Assembly: GCF_001049735.1 (NCBI RefSeq)
Contig: NZ_CVPC01000010.1
Coordinates: 32,176-96,175, forward strand
Origin: Nereida ignava
GTDB lineage: Bacteria > Pseudomonadota > Alphaproteobacteria > Rhodobacterales > Rhodobacteraceae
Direction: 5' to 3'
Length of the DNA: 64,000 nt
Every line of letters begins with the position of its first letter. Position 1 is the first letter of the stretch. Of this stretch, positions 18,222-27,587 are shown one piece after another. Below the pieces are notes generated by a model. It did no database searches. It worked only from the letters and a program-made list of their open reading frames with translations, and was not told the origin of the DNA. Position numbers and translations under genes: made by a program.

Positions 18222-19331
18222 CTACACCCGCTTCAAAACACGCAAACGGCTGTCCCACTCACCACGGTCAACATAGCACCCCCGAAGATGGCGGAAGCCT
18301 GTCGACGGATCAAAAGCCTCGCGGCCATGCATAACGCGACGGTTGTCAAAAACCACCATTTCGCCGCCACACAAGCGAAAAGCGATGCCATAAGCGGGAT
18401 CACGGGTCATTTGCATGAATTTGCGGTACGCACGGTAAAACGCGGTCATAGTGCTTGGATCAAGGTCGAGAATATCCGCAAGATGTGCGTTAAAACACAC
18501 TTCGCGAACTTCACCTTTGGCCCCGAGTTCTATCACACGCTTGCGCGAACGGATGTCCGTTTCATTGTCATGAAACCGAAACGGAACTGATACAGTCGAC
18601 AGTATGTCAAATGCCTGAGGATCAGCTGTCCGCAAATCCTCAGCAACCGCAGCGCCATCACAAAATGTGGACCCGCCGCCTTGGGCCTCGTTGGCAATGC
18701 AGTGCAGGAACTGGTAGCCCGGAGGCGCATCTTGATTTGTCAGATCAGTGTGCAGAGGCAGCGCATCCGATGTGTAGGCAAGGTTAATCGGGTCGGGTTT
18801 GGACATGACCTCAAACGTCACGCCAAAATTGGTCTCGCGCAGATGCCCGATGCGGCGCGCAACTGTTTCGCCCGCCTCTGGATCATCAGCCAAGCCTGTC
18901 ACAATCGACAAGCCATATCTTTTTGTCTGCTCAAGCCACTCAGCCAGGGCATCATTTGACGACATAAGTGCGCTGGCATCTTTGCGCGGCACACCGTGGT
19001 CGCCAAGCTCGGCGCGCCAAGGAACAGGTGCAATATCCGCGGGATCATAGCGTACTTGTCCAGGCCGATGCGCCTTAACCCAATCAAGATCAAATCGACT
19101 TGGCGTCGCCCCTGGCGTCCATGTCAGGATCAAGGCATCGGCAGTGATTTCAGCCTTATGCGGCGCGAGGTCAAGCGGCACACTGGTAAGGTCAAAGTCA
19201 CGCTCGCCTGTTTTGGCATGAAAGCCGGAAGGGTCGCTGTCACGCAGCCAAATATACGGAAACTGGCCGACGGTGCCGTCAGGCCAAGATATCTCAAGGC
19301 TCTCGGCCCCAGATGTAAGGTTCGGTGTCAT
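18222..19331 (-). CDS. Gamma-butyrobetaine dioxygenase-like TauD-family oxygenase
   Basis: A 369-residue Fe(II)/2-oxoglutarate oxygenase. An N-terminal domain (IWLRDSDPSGFH near 26) of the gamma-butyrobetaine hydroxylase type is followed by the TauD barrel. Iron ligands are LHTD near 183 and the second histidine in RRVMHGREAF near 340. Family members hydroxylate gamma-butyrobetaine to carnitine or trimethyllysine. The zinc cysteines normally found after WLRDN are absent here. The ATG at 19331 is preceded by GGAG. Betaine-type binding proteins elsewhere in the window make a quaternary-amine substrate plausible. Confidence 0.82.
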   Translation of the reverse strand: MTPNLTSGAESLEISWPDGTVGQFPYIWLRDSDPSGFHAKTGERDFDLTSVPLDLAPHKAEITADALILTWTPGATPSRFDLDWVKAHRPGQVRYDPADIAPVPWRAELGDHGVPRKDASALMSSNDALAEWLEQTKRYGLSIVTGLADDPEAGETVARRIGHLRETNFGVTFEVMSKPDPINLAYTSDALPLHTDLTNQDAPPGYQFLHCIANEAQGGGSTFCDGAAVAEDLRTADPQAFDILSTVSVPFRFHDNETDIRSRKRVIELGAKGEVREVCFNAHLADILDLDPSTMTAFYRAYRKFMQMTRDPAYGIAFRLCGGEMVVFDNRRVMHGREAFDPSTGFRHLRGCYVDRGEWDSRLRVLKRV

Positions 19332-19581
19332 AGGTATCTCCGATGAGAGTGTGATGTCAGAAAACTGAAAATAGACGCTCACCTAACAGGGGGGCGGCCA
19401 CCACTCCTGAGCCTTACCGTGCGGGTGGCCCAGACATCTTCCCAACACAGCGCACATGGCTCCTCCCGAAATGCTACCACTCGACTAGAGCACGAACAGC
19501 GATACGATCAAAGAAATTCTTGAGCGGCTACTCTAGCGACGCTTACGTGAAAACACAACGCAATAACCGATGTGTACTTGA

Positions 19582-20823
19582 TCAGTGAGTAATACCAAGT
19601 TTTTCCAAAACGGACGGTACCGCTTTTTTCATCGCGAAAAATCCTTTGGTTGCGTGAGGCCAAGCGATTGTATCGAACGAGCGGCGCACTTGAATAAGTT
19701 TAATACCCGCTGCTGTCAGATTAGGTTGTGCTTCTGCAAGTGCGGTCGCGGACGGCCCGATTGGCGCATATCCTGTAACCACCGTTTTTGTTTGGTGCCG
19801 CTCACAAGCCTCAATGATTTCGTTTGCCCATGCGTCCTGATTGATGATCACAGCGCCACCACAGGCGTCCTGCATCGCGCCTGACGCAAAGCGTTGCGCT
19901 AATTCTGCTATAGGCAAGGGTGATCTGCCTGTCGTTGCCAGCGCGCCTATCGTTGCCACAGGCGCATGAGGCAGCGCGTCTGCAATCTGCATATCATCTT
20001 CTGTGACCAACAACAGAAACTCATTCGGGGTATCTTTTGGCGGCACCGCATCCGGAAGCCTTTTGCGCAAATGATCGCTCTCATCGTCAATCGGCGTGAC
20101 GTTCGTAATGATCTGGTGGGTCGGACAAAACCGTCTGTCGGTAAATTTGGAAATATTTGAAACACGCGCGATGTAGGGCCGCCCCTTAGTTTGAATGCCA
20201 GCAACCCAACGCCAAGCCAAAGTGTTCGATGCGGGATCGCCGTCTATCAAATGCCGCAAAAAGAAATCCGCGCCCAACTCCCAAGGCAGGCGCAAAGTGA
20301 AAATCCAAATTGACGCGAACCACATGCGCGCGTGGTTGTGCAGATAGCCGGTCGTACCCAGTTCTTCGGCCCATGCGTCAAAGCAATCAATTCCCGTCTC
20401 ACCTGCAATCGCCTCGCCGTAATACGCGGCCAAACGCCGATCTTTTTCAAGGCTTTTTATCTGCCTGCGTAACCCCGCTTGGTACGCCGGCCAAACCGTC
20501 GGATGCTGTTCAAGCCATCCTTTGAAATAGGTTCGCCAAAAAACTTCATGCACAAACCGCTCAGCTTTTTTGAAATCATGCACGCGAAGTGCCACCTCCA
20601 AAACCTCGGTCTCCGTGATCAAGCGGTGTCTTATCCAAGGTGACAGCGCCGATACATTCGCGCGGTATTCCGGACCCAAATCATAGTTACGGCATCGATC
20701 GTAGACATCACCCGCACGTTCGCTGAAGGCTACCAGCCGCGCCAATCCTGCTTGCCGCGTTGGGGTAAAGTCTGGCTGCTCAAAACGCGCGGCCAACTCA
20801 GCGATCAGATCTTTTGTTTTCAT
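19582..20823 (-). CDS. Photolyase/cryptochrome-like protein with FAD domain first
   Basis: 413 residues. Residues ~20-260 match the FAD-binding helical domain of photolyases: LSPWIRHRLIT near 60, FWRTYFKGWL near 95, TGYLHNHARMWFASI near 155, DGDPASNTLAWRWVAG near 195, and ISKFTDRRFCP near 225. Residues ~265-413 form an alpha/beta domain (EFLLLVTEDDMQ, KTVVTGYAPIGP, AGIKLIQVRRSFD) that reads like the antenna-side domain normally found at the N-terminus. No W-F-R-x-D-L-R start is present. It could repair UV lesions or act as a photoreceptor; neither is shown. Confidence 0.8.
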   Translation of the reverse strand: MKTKDLIAELAARFEQPDFTPTRQAGLARLVAFSERAGDVYDRCRNYDLGPEYRANVSALSPWIRHRLITETEVLEVALRVHDFKKAERFVHEVFWRTYFKGWLEQHPTVWPAYQAGLRRQIKSLEKDRRLAAYYGEAIAGETGIDCFDAWAEELGTTGYLHNHARMWFASIWIFTLRLPWELGADFFLRHLIDGDPASNTLAWRWVAGIQTKGRPYIARVSNISKFTDRRFCPTHQIITNVTPIDDESDHLRKRLPDAVPPKDTPNEFLLLVTEDDMQIADALPHAPVATIGALATTGRSPLPIAELAQRFASGAMQDACGGAVIINQDAWANEIIEACERHQTKTVVTGYAPIGPSATALAEAQPNLTAAGIKLIQVRRSFDTIAWPHATKGFFAMKKAVPSVLEKLGITH

Positions 20824-21021
20824 GTTTTCGATCCCGCGCCGTTGAACGTAAAATGCTGCAAAAAACGCCCCACGCCGCTATCGTAATAGACGCTTATCAG
20901 GCCGCTTCATGGGACATGCAGTTAGCGGCAATTCCGCCTGCGTCGAGAGTAGATCAAACCAAAGTCAGATGTTGCCAAAGATTACGTCGCCCTAGCTTAC
21001 CAAATAATTGAAAGGCATGGC

Positions 21022-21336
21022 ATGACACAGATTGAACCAAAAACCGCTGACCTTGTGGCACACTATGCCGTGCTGACAAAGGAAACGATGCCAGAGTTGG
21101 CGCGGACAACACACCGCCATTGGCCCGTCAAAAACGATCACTGTTTTCAGCGTATTGTGCTGGATACCGTATGTGGTGGCGTCTGGTACGACCATTTGGC
21201 GCGCCCAGCCTACAAGCACTTAACCCGCGCACAAGCGCTGCAAGCCATAAGTCTATGCAGCGATATCATTGACGGAACGGCTGATCTGAATGCGTTGAAC
21301 AAACAGTCCTTAGTTTGGCGCGGCAAGCTGAGTTAA
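21022..21336 (+). CDS. Conserved small protein, unknown function
   Basis: 104 residues, hydrophilic and mostly helical (ETMPELARTTHRHWPVKNDHCFQRIVLD). The segment HWPVKNDHCFQRIVLDTV suggests a helical bundle with a buried cysteine. No signal peptide or catalytic motif is seen. It lies between, and opposite to, the photolyase-like gene and the dinB gene. I do not recognise a function. Confidence 0.72.
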   Translation: MTQIEPKTADLVAHYAVLTKETMPELARTTHRHWPVKNDHCFQRIVLDTVCGGVWYDHLARPAYKHLTRAQALQAISLCSDIIDGTADLNALNKQSLVWRGKLS

Positions 21337-21372
21337 GACCCGCGACACAAAAACCGCACCTGTTTTCAGCCC

Positions 21373-22698
21373 TCAGAAACTGCAGAAATGCGTGTCACCA
21401 TCGTGACCTGTTGGGGCCTCAAAATCCCCCGCCTCCGGTATCCGCCCGAATGCGATTTTGCCGCCAACGTATCCGCCCGGAACAATGTCATGCACCCCGA
21501 GTGACAATGCTTTTCCGCCAAATCGTGACCGCATTTGATCCATCGTTTCACTAATCGTTTCCCACCGTGTGCGATCATCCGCATCGTTGGAAAGCGTATC
21601 AAACAGATCACCTGTTAAATCAGCTTCCGCGTCCAGCCCGTGCAGCATAACTGAGACAGCGTGGGGGCTGAATGGCATCGTCCGGCGCGCCTCAGCCAGA
21701 CCTTGCGCAAGGGTTTTGCGAAAGCTGTGATCGTCACGCGATGGGGCAAATTGCCCTTCCCAATTCCAACGTTGCGCCTGCACGCTTTTTGCACGGGTTG
21801 AGCGCAAGCGTTGACTTCGCATGGAAAGGGTCAGCCTTGACGCGCGCAGATCTGTGCGCCGCAGCCGCCGCGCCGCACCTGCCAGTAATTGTCGTGTGCA
21901 ATCTTCTACTTTGTCAGGGCTGCGCCATTCACGCGGCAGCACGCGGCTGTGTCCAAACATGCGCTTGCGTGTCGGGGCGCGCGGGGCGTGTGTGCCGTGC
22001 AGTTCTTGTAAAAACCGCTCACCTTCGACGTTGCCCCAAATTGCGCGCGCTTGTTTCGGCGCAAGGTGCCAAAGCCCCACAAAATCAGTAACGCCCGCTG
22101 CGGCCAGTCGGGTAATCATACCGTCACCGACACCCGGCAACTTGGTCAACTTCAGATCGGCCAGCGCATCAGGCAGCATATCCAAATCCAACAAGAGCGT
22201 GCCATTTGGTTTATGCCGCTCCGCTGCGATTTTTGCCAAAAGCTCTGTCGAGGCCATCCCAATTGAACACGTCAACACAGGGCTAAACTCCCGCGCCAAG
22301 GCTGCCTTAATTCTTGCCGCCAACGCCAAACACTGCCGCGCTTCACTTGGCAACAACGCGCAGACAACCTCATCAATTGATCTGACGTCTTGGATCGGCA
22401 CAATAGTTTCGATCACCTCAAGAATGCGGTTGTGCAACCGCACATAAACATCCGGGCGCGCCACAACGAATATCATATCAGGCACCAAGGCCCGCGCATC
22501 GCGTGCTGCCATGTTGTTTTTTACGCCCATGGCCTTGGCCTCGCGACTGACTGCGATGCAGCCCGTATGAGCGGAATCCAACGCAACCACGCCAATAGGC
22601 TTACCGCGTAGTGCGGGGTTAAAATGCTGTTCGGCTGAAGCAAAAAAGCTGTCAAAATCCAGATATAGCCGCTCAGGAAGGCGCAGATTTTTTGACAT
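21373..22698 (-). CDS. dinB: Y-family DNA polymerase (Pol IV type)
   Basis: 441 residues. The catalytic acidic residues are in YLDFDSFFASAEQ near residue 13 and RSIDEVV near 109; the thumb helix-hairpin-helix reads LTKLPGVGDGMITRLAAAG near 185, and the little-finger domain follows. This is a translesion polymerase, expected to be SOS- or stress-induced. The start at 22698 has GGAGGG at seven bases, which outweighs the longer in-frame extension. No LexA-type box was confidently seen in the short divergent region shared with the FolB-like gene. Confidence 0.9.
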   Translation of the reverse strand: MSKNLRLPERLYLDFDSFFASAEQHFNPALRGKPIGVVALDSAHTGCIAVSREAKAMGVKNNMAARDARALVPDMIFVVARPDVYVRLHNRILEVIETIVPIQDVRSIDEVVCALLPSEARQCLALAARIKAALAREFSPVLTCSIGMASTELLAKIAAERHKPNGTLLLDLDMLPDALADLKLTKLPGVGDGMITRLAAAGVTDFVGLWHLAPKQARAIWGNVEGERFLQELHGTHAPRAPTRKRMFGHSRVLPREWRSPDKVEDCTRQLLAGAARRLRRTDLRASRLTLSMRSQRLRSTRAKSVQAQRWNWEGQFAPSRDDHSFRKTLAQGLAEARRTMPFSPHAVSVMLHGLDAEADLTGDLFDTLSNDADDRTRWETISETMDQMRSRFGGKALSLGVHDIVPGGYVGGKIAFGRIPEAGDFEAPTGHDGDTHFCSF

Positions 22699-22835
22699 TT
22701 TTAACCCTCCTTTCAAGCCGGCCACAGCCAAAGATAATACCCGTACTCGCATTGCCCAGTGGCCGGACGTTGCCCCGTCCTCTGATCCTGCTACCTGCAC
22801 GTTACCGAAATGCTTTTGCGAGGTTCAAACCAGAT

Positions 22836-23228
22836 ATGCCAGCGACCAGCACAATTGAATTGCGCGATATGATTTTGCCTACACAGATTGGAACATACGG
22901 CCCTGATGATGTTGTGCCAGACCATCATTTGCTTGATCTGGCGTTATCCGTTGACGCAAGCCAAGTTCTGATCCCGAAGGATGATATGGCCCATGTGTTT
23001 GACTATGATCCGATGGTCGCAGCAATCCATGACGTGGCGGGTACCGGCCACCGTGCGACGCAGGAGTGGCTGATCACTGAGATTGCAGCGATTTGTGCAT
23101 TCTACCCTGACATCAAAAGCGCCGAGATCTACCTGCGTAAATTTCCGGTATTTGAACAAAGCGGCACGCTTGGCTTGCGGCTTACCCTTAACGAAGATGA
23201 TTTAGCGAATATTCGTAATTCAAAGTGA
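22836..23228 (+). CDS. folB: Dihydroneopterin aldolase-like protein
   Basis: 130 residues of the FolB/tunneling fold: IELRDMILPTQIGTYGPD at the start, FDYDPMVAAIHDVAG near 55, and SAEIYLRKFPVF near 95. FolB cleaves dihydroneopterin in folate synthesis; the family also contains epimerases and the related FolX. The start at 22836 is favoured over a longer reading because the preceding residues are not FolB-like. It is followed 59 bases later by a membrane protein gene. Confidence 0.82.
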   Translation: MPATSTIELRDMILPTQIGTYGPDDVVPDHHLLDLALSVDASQVLIPKDDMAHVFDYDPMVAAIHDVAGTGHRATQEWLITEIAAICAFYPDIKSAEIYLRKFPVFEQSGTLGLRLTLNEDDLANIRNSK

Positions 23229-23287
23229 CGGACCGGCGTTGAACGTTAGATCAATACTCAACAGTTGTTCAGAAAGAGAGGCTTCAA

Positions 23288-23680
23288 GTGGATATCGTAA
23301 CTCTGTTGCTAAGTGCTGTTTTATTCGGCGGCATGACGTTTTTCAGTTTTGGCTTCGCACCGGTGCTCTTCAAACAGCTTCCAGTGGCCCAAGTGCGCCC
23401 ACTTTTGCGTGGGACATTTTCATACTACTATTTGGTTATCATTGTGCTGTCCGCTCTGTGCACTGCGGCGGCATTCCTAAACTCGGGTATCGCCGCAGCT
23501 TTGCTCGCCGTTATTTGCCTAAGTACAGTCTATGCGCGCCAAATACTGATGCCCCAAATCAACGCGGCAACAGACCGTGATGATGAGGCTGCTTTCAAAT
23601 GGCTGCACGGACTATCGGTTCTCATTCAGCTGGTCCAACTGGGGCTTGCGGGATGGGCGCTCGTGCTTCTCGGATCGTAA
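23288..23680 (+). CDS. DUF4149 membrane protein
   Basis: 130 residues beginning at GTG (MDIVTLLLSAVLFGGMTFFS). Four hydrophobic helices are visible (about 5-25, 48-68, 70-85 and 110-128), with the polar turn QILMPQINAATDRDD near 86 typical of DUF4149 proteins. The role of the family is unknown. AGAGAGG lies upstream of the GTG. Confidence 0.78.
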   Translation: MDIVTLLLSAVLFGGMTFFSFGFAPVLFKQLPVAQVRPLLRGTFSYYYLVIIVLSALCTAAAFLNSGIAAALLAVICLSTVYARQILMPQINAATDRDDEAAFKWLHGLSVLIQLVQLGLAGWALVLLGS

Positions 23681-23728
23681 ACTCATAGCCGCCACTCCCC
23701 CAAAGCCGTCGAAAGTTCACCGCCCGCC

Positions 23729-25162
23729 ATGTCCAAGAAAACTCTTAACGCAGCTAATTTGACAGCACTCGGCGCTGATCGCCTTGCCGGGCTTTTAATG
23801 GAAGTCAGCACGGGAAGTGCGGATATCAAACGGCGACTGCGCATGGAGTTAAGCCATAACCTTGGCGCGTCTGAATTGGCCCATGACGTTCGCAAGCGCC
23901 TTGCCGCCATCCGCAAATCCAAAGCGCGCGTGAGTTGGCGCAAGCGCAAGTCCCTTGTGGCGGACCTCAATACACAAGTCGCAATGATCGTTGACAAAAT
24001 CGCGCCGGATGACCCGGACACGGCGTTCGATCTTTTGTGGCAGTTCATCGAACTCGCGCCCTCGATCTATGCGCGGGCAGATGACCGTCGTGGTGATATT
24101 GCCACCGCATTTCACGAAGCTCTTCAACATTTCGAAGACATTGGCCCCCGCACACAGATGGACAACATAGCGCTTGCCGACCGTGTTTGGGCAGCAGTTT
24201 CTGATAATATCTACGGCGAGTGGGACGACATCATTGGCCTGCTCGCCGAGACATTGGGCACAGACGGTCTTGCCGCCCTCAAAGAACGGATCGTGCAATT
24301 TGCAGACACCTCCAGTGAACAAACCGCGCCTGATCACGAAGCATTTGCCTTTTTGTGTGACCTAAGAGGCGGCAGTGACTACCGCACGTCACAACGCAGG
24401 GCGCTTGTTCAGAAATCCCTCCAAGAAATTGCAGAACTTAGCGGTGACACAGAAGGGTATATTGCACAGTTCACAGCGGCAGACCTGCGGCGGAAATCCG
24501 TTGCAGCCGAAGTTGCGACCCTTAAAATTACCGACGGTCAGCCGGAAGAAGCGCTGGAAATCCTGACAAATGCCAACACCGAATTTGACCCGTCTGCTCA
24601 AGATGCTTGGGACAGCGCCTATATCGCAGCGTTGTTGAAACTGGACCGAAAGACAGATGCGCAGACACACCGATGGGCGTGTTTTGAGACGCGGCTCAGC
24701 GGTGACCATCTGCGCAACTTCATGAAGGCGCTGCCGGATTTTGACGATGTAGACGCCGAAGACCGCGCGAGACAGGTTGTGTTAGCTTACCCCGACGCCC
24801 CACACGCATTGCACTTCTGCCTAACCTGGCCCGATTTGCACACAGCAGCACAGTTAGTCATCGCGCGGGCGGATGAATTCGATGGCGACGACTATGAATT
24901 TTTGAACGTCGCAGCAGACACCTTGCATCAAAAGTACCCGTTAGCGGCCACAATATTGTTACGCGCAATGATCGATTTCGCACTCATTGAAGGCCGCACA
25001 TCACGTTACGGTCACATCGCAAACCATTTACGTGATTGTGAAATGCTCAGCCACGACATCTCGGACTATGGTGATTTACCAACGCACGAAAGCTATGTCG
25101 CGACTTTGCGAACCGATCATTCAAGCAGATCGTCGTTCTGGGAGAAATACGAAGGCAGGTAG
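23729..25162 (+). CDS. DUF6880 family protein
   Basis: 477 residues, helical and soluble. The N-terminal LTALGADRLAGLLMEVSTGSADIKRRLRMEL is characteristic of DUF6880 proteins, which are common in Rhodobacteraceae. The middle and C-terminal regions look like alpha-helical repeats. No catalytic motif is seen and the function is unknown. It ends just before tRNA-Ser. Confidence 0.82.
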   Translation: MSKKTLNAANLTALGADRLAGLLMEVSTGSADIKRRLRMELSHNLGASELAHDVRKRLAAIRKSKARVSWRKRKSLVADLNTQVAMIVDKIAPDDPDTAFDLLWQFIELAPSIYARADDRRGDIATAFHEALQHFEDIGPRTQMDNIALADRVWAAVSDNIYGEWDDIIGLLAETLGTDGLAALKERIVQFADTSSEQTAPDHEAFAFLCDLRGGSDYRTSQRRALVQKSLQEIAELSGDTEGYIAQFTAADLRRKSVAAEVATLKITDGQPEEALEILTNANTEFDPSAQDAWDSAYIAALLKLDRKTDAQTHRWACFETRLSGDHLRNFMKALPDFDDVDAEDRARQVVLAYPDAPHALHFCLTWPDLHTAAQLVIARADEFDGDDYEFLNVAADTLHQKYPLAATILLRAMIDFALIEGRTSRYGHIANHLRDCEMLSHDISDYGDLPTHESYVATLRTDHSSRSSFWEKYEGR

Positions 25163-25228
25163 TGTGGCCCCGTGGCTAACCCGCTGGACCACCAGACCAA
25201 AGTTATACGCCAAAATTATATGAGGTAT

Positions 25229-25317
25229 GGCGGAGACGAAGGGATTCGAACCCTCGAGACCCTTCCGGGCCTACTCCCTTAGCAGGGGAGCGCCTTCGAC
25301 CACTCGGCCACGTCTCC
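25229..25317 (-). tRNA. tRNA-Ser (anticodon GCU)
   Basis: Read on the minus strand: GGAGACG acceptor stem, GCCGAGTGGTCGAAGGC D-arm, anticodon stem CTCCC-CTGCTAA-GGGAG with anticodon GCU, a long serine-type variable arm, TTCGAAT T-loop, and an encoded CCA. It decodes AGC/AGU. Confidence 0.96.
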
Positions 25318-25502
25318 GCTGACCGTCCTAGCGGCAGGGGGGTGGGGAAACAAGGGGTAATTGCCAGATTATTGTCGCGCCGTGCAGAATTTAATGGGCG
25401 CGGAGCACATGCTGCAATCTTGCCCTTATGATACTGCGTTTACGCTTTGACCCTACCTGCAAAAGCAAGCTACTTAGCCACAAGCAATTAACAGGATGTG
25501 TC

Positions 25503-26438
25503 ATGATAATTTGTTGCGGCGAAGCGCTGATCGATATGGTTCCAGAAACGCTGGCAAGCGGCGAAAGCAGCTATGTGCCGCGCAGTGGTGGTGCAGTTTT
25601 CAACACGGCCGTCGCTATGGGCCGCCTCGGGATTGAATGTGCATTGGTGTCCGGCATTTCAAATGACCTGTTCGGCGAACAGTTGGTACAAGGCCTTGAA
25701 CACAGCAATGTCGCAACCGATCACCTCATACGATCAGACCTACCCACGACTTTGGCGTTTGTGAAGCTGGTTAACGGTCATGCAAGCTACGCCTTTTACG
25801 ACGAAAACACAGCTGGCCGGATGTTGACGCGTGCGGACGCTGTGACATTGCCCAAAGAATGCCACGCTCTGTATTTTGGGGGCATCAGCCTCGCCACCCT
25901 GCCCTGTCAGGAATTTTATCTTGAGACGCTGGCGCAAAACTCCGAAGGCCGCGTGGTCATGATTGACCCGAACATCCGGCCCGCATTTATTGCCGATGAG
26001 ATGCAGTACCGCGCAGTTTTGACCGATGCTTTTGAACGGGTCGATATCGTGAAGGTGTCTGACGAAGATCTTGACTGGATCGACCAAAGTGACGCCACCC
26101 TTGAAGAAAAAGCGCGCGCGTTGCTCGGACGTGGTCCATCAGTTGTGATCATCACCCGAGGCGGAGATGGCGCGTTGATCTATCTCAAGGGGTCCGATGC
26201 ACCTGTTACTGTCGCAGCACAAAAAGTCACCGTGGCCGATACTGTTGGCGCGGGGGACTCGTTCAACGCAGGTTTCTTGGCCAATCTTGAAGATAATGAC
26301 CTGCTGACGCCTGAAAAAATTGCAAACCTATGCGCAGAGCAAGCACGCGAAGCTGCGCAGTTCGCCGCCTCAGTCGCGGCAATTACGGTAACGCGCCAAG
26401 GGGCAAACCCGCCTTGGCGCGATGAATTGACCGCTTAA
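25503..26438 (+). CDS. PfkB-family carbohydrate kinase (fructokinase-like)
   Basis: 311 residues of the ribokinase fold. Substrate loop SGGAVFNTAVAMGRLG near 30, MIDPNIRP near 160, and the C-terminal anion hole TVGAGDSFNAGF near 255 with the catalytic aspartate. The sequence most resembles fructokinases. The start at 25503 (MIICCGEALIDMVP) is the usual PfkB N-terminus; AGGA precedes it. The gene ends convergently with ychF; the two stop codons overlap by four bases (26435-26438). Confidence 0.87.
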   Translation: MIICCGEALIDMVPETLASGESSYVPRSGGAVFNTAVAMGRLGIECALVSGISNDLFGEQLVQGLEHSNVATDHLIRSDLPTTLAFVKLVNGHASYAFYDENTAGRMLTRADAVTLPKECHALYFGGISLATLPCQEFYLETLAQNSEGRVVMIDPNIRPAFIADEMQYRAVLTDAFERVDIVKVSDEDLDWIDQSDATLEEKARALLGRGPSVVIITRGGDGALIYLKGSDAPVTVAAQKVTVADTVGAGDSFNAGFLANLEDNDLLTPEKIANLCAEQAREAAQFAASVAAITVTRQGANPPWRDELTA

Positions 26439-27532
26439 GTGTTAAACAAGAAGTGAAGGACATCGCCGTCTTTGACGGTGTAGCCCTTCCCTTCAGCGCG
26501 CATCTTGCCCGCCTCTTTACAGGGCTGTTCCCCGCCCAAGGCGACAAAGTCTTCATAGGCGATTGTTTCTGCGCGAATGAACCCTTTCTCGAAGTCACCG
26601 TGGATAACGCCAGCGGCTTTGGGCGCTGATGTACCCGCTTTGATGGTCCAAGCGCGCGCTTCTTTTGGGCCGACTGTGAAATATGTCTCAAGGTGCAGTA
26701 ACTCGTAGCCCGCGCGGATCAAACGGTCGAGACCCGCTTCGGCAAGCCCCATTTCGTCAAGGAACATCGCCGCTTCATCTGCGTCAAGCTGGCTGATTTC
26801 TTCCTCAATCTGGGCTGAAATAACAACATGGCTGTTACCTTGGGCAGCTGCCATTTCGGCCACTTTGGCAGAGTGGGCGTTGCCCTCAACACTCTCGGCC
26901 TCGCCCACATTGCACACATAAAGCACAGGTTTTGTGGTCAGCAACTGCAACAGCTTCCATGCTTTTGCATCGTCTTCATCCACCTCAACCACACGCAGTG
27001 GTTTCCCGTTTTCAAGACACTCTGCCGCGACTTTCAAAAGGCGCTCTTGCTGGACAGCTTCTTTATCACCGCCACGCACTTTTCGGGTAATGTTTTGTAG
27101 ACGTTTCTCAATGCTTTCCATATCGGCAAGCATCAGTTCTGTCTCAATAGTTTCTGCATCCGCCACCGGATCAACGCGCCCTTCAACGTGGGTCACGTCA
27201 CCGTCCTCAAAACAGCGCAGCACATGGGCAATCGCGTCAACTTCACGGATGTTGGCCAAGAACTGGTTGCCCAACCCCTCACCTTTTGAGGCGCCTTTCA
27301 CCAAACCGGCGATGTCCACAAAGGTCATACGGGTCGGGATAATTTCCTTGGAACTGGCAATTGCGGCAAGCTTATCAAGGCGTGCATCGGGCACGCCAAC
27401 TTCACCCACGTTCGGCTCAATCGTGCAAAACGGGAAGTTCGCAGCCTGAGCCGCAGCCGTTTTGGTCAACGCATTAAAAAGTGTGGATTTCCCGACGTTC
27501 GGCAATCCAACAATACCCATCTTAAAGCCCAT
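26435..27532 (-). CDS. ychF: Redox-regulated ATPase/GTPase YchF
   Basis: 365 residues of the universally conserved Obg-like YchF. The P-loop is GLPNVGKSTLFNALT near 10; FVDIAGLVKGASKGEGLG near 70 is the switch II region, and the C-terminal TGS-type domain includes EDFVALGG and AEGKGYTVKDGDVL. It binds the ribosome and is linked to oxidative stress. The ATG at 27532 has GAGGAG upstream; an ATG five codons earlier lies before that site. Stop codons overlap with the convergent kinase gene. Confidence 0.95.
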   Translation of the reverse strand: MGFKMGIVGLPNVGKSTLFNALTKTAAAQAANFPFCTIEPNVGEVGVPDARLDKLAAIASSKEIIPTRMTFVDIAGLVKGASKGEGLGNQFLANIREVDAIAHVLRCFEDGDVTHVEGRVDPVADAETIETELMLADMESIEKRLQNITRKVRGGDKEAVQQERLLKVAAECLENGKPLRVVEVDEDDAKAWKLLQLLTTKPVLYVCNVGEAESVEGNAHSAKVAEMAAAQGNSHVVISAQIEEEISQLDADEAAMFLDEMGLAEAGLDRLIRAGYELLHLETYFTVGPKEARAWTIKAGTSAPKAAGVIHGDFEKGFIRAETIAYEDFVALGGEQPCKEAGKMRAEGKGYTVKDGDVLHFLFNT

Positions 27533-27587
27533 AGCGGCGCTCCTCATGTCACAGTTGAAAGCGGCTTACCCCGCAAGCGGGCGCACT

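Noticed and set aside
25163..25502. Attachment site or integrated element at tRNA-Ser.
   Set aside because: No integrase gene and no second copy of the tRNA end were seen on either side.
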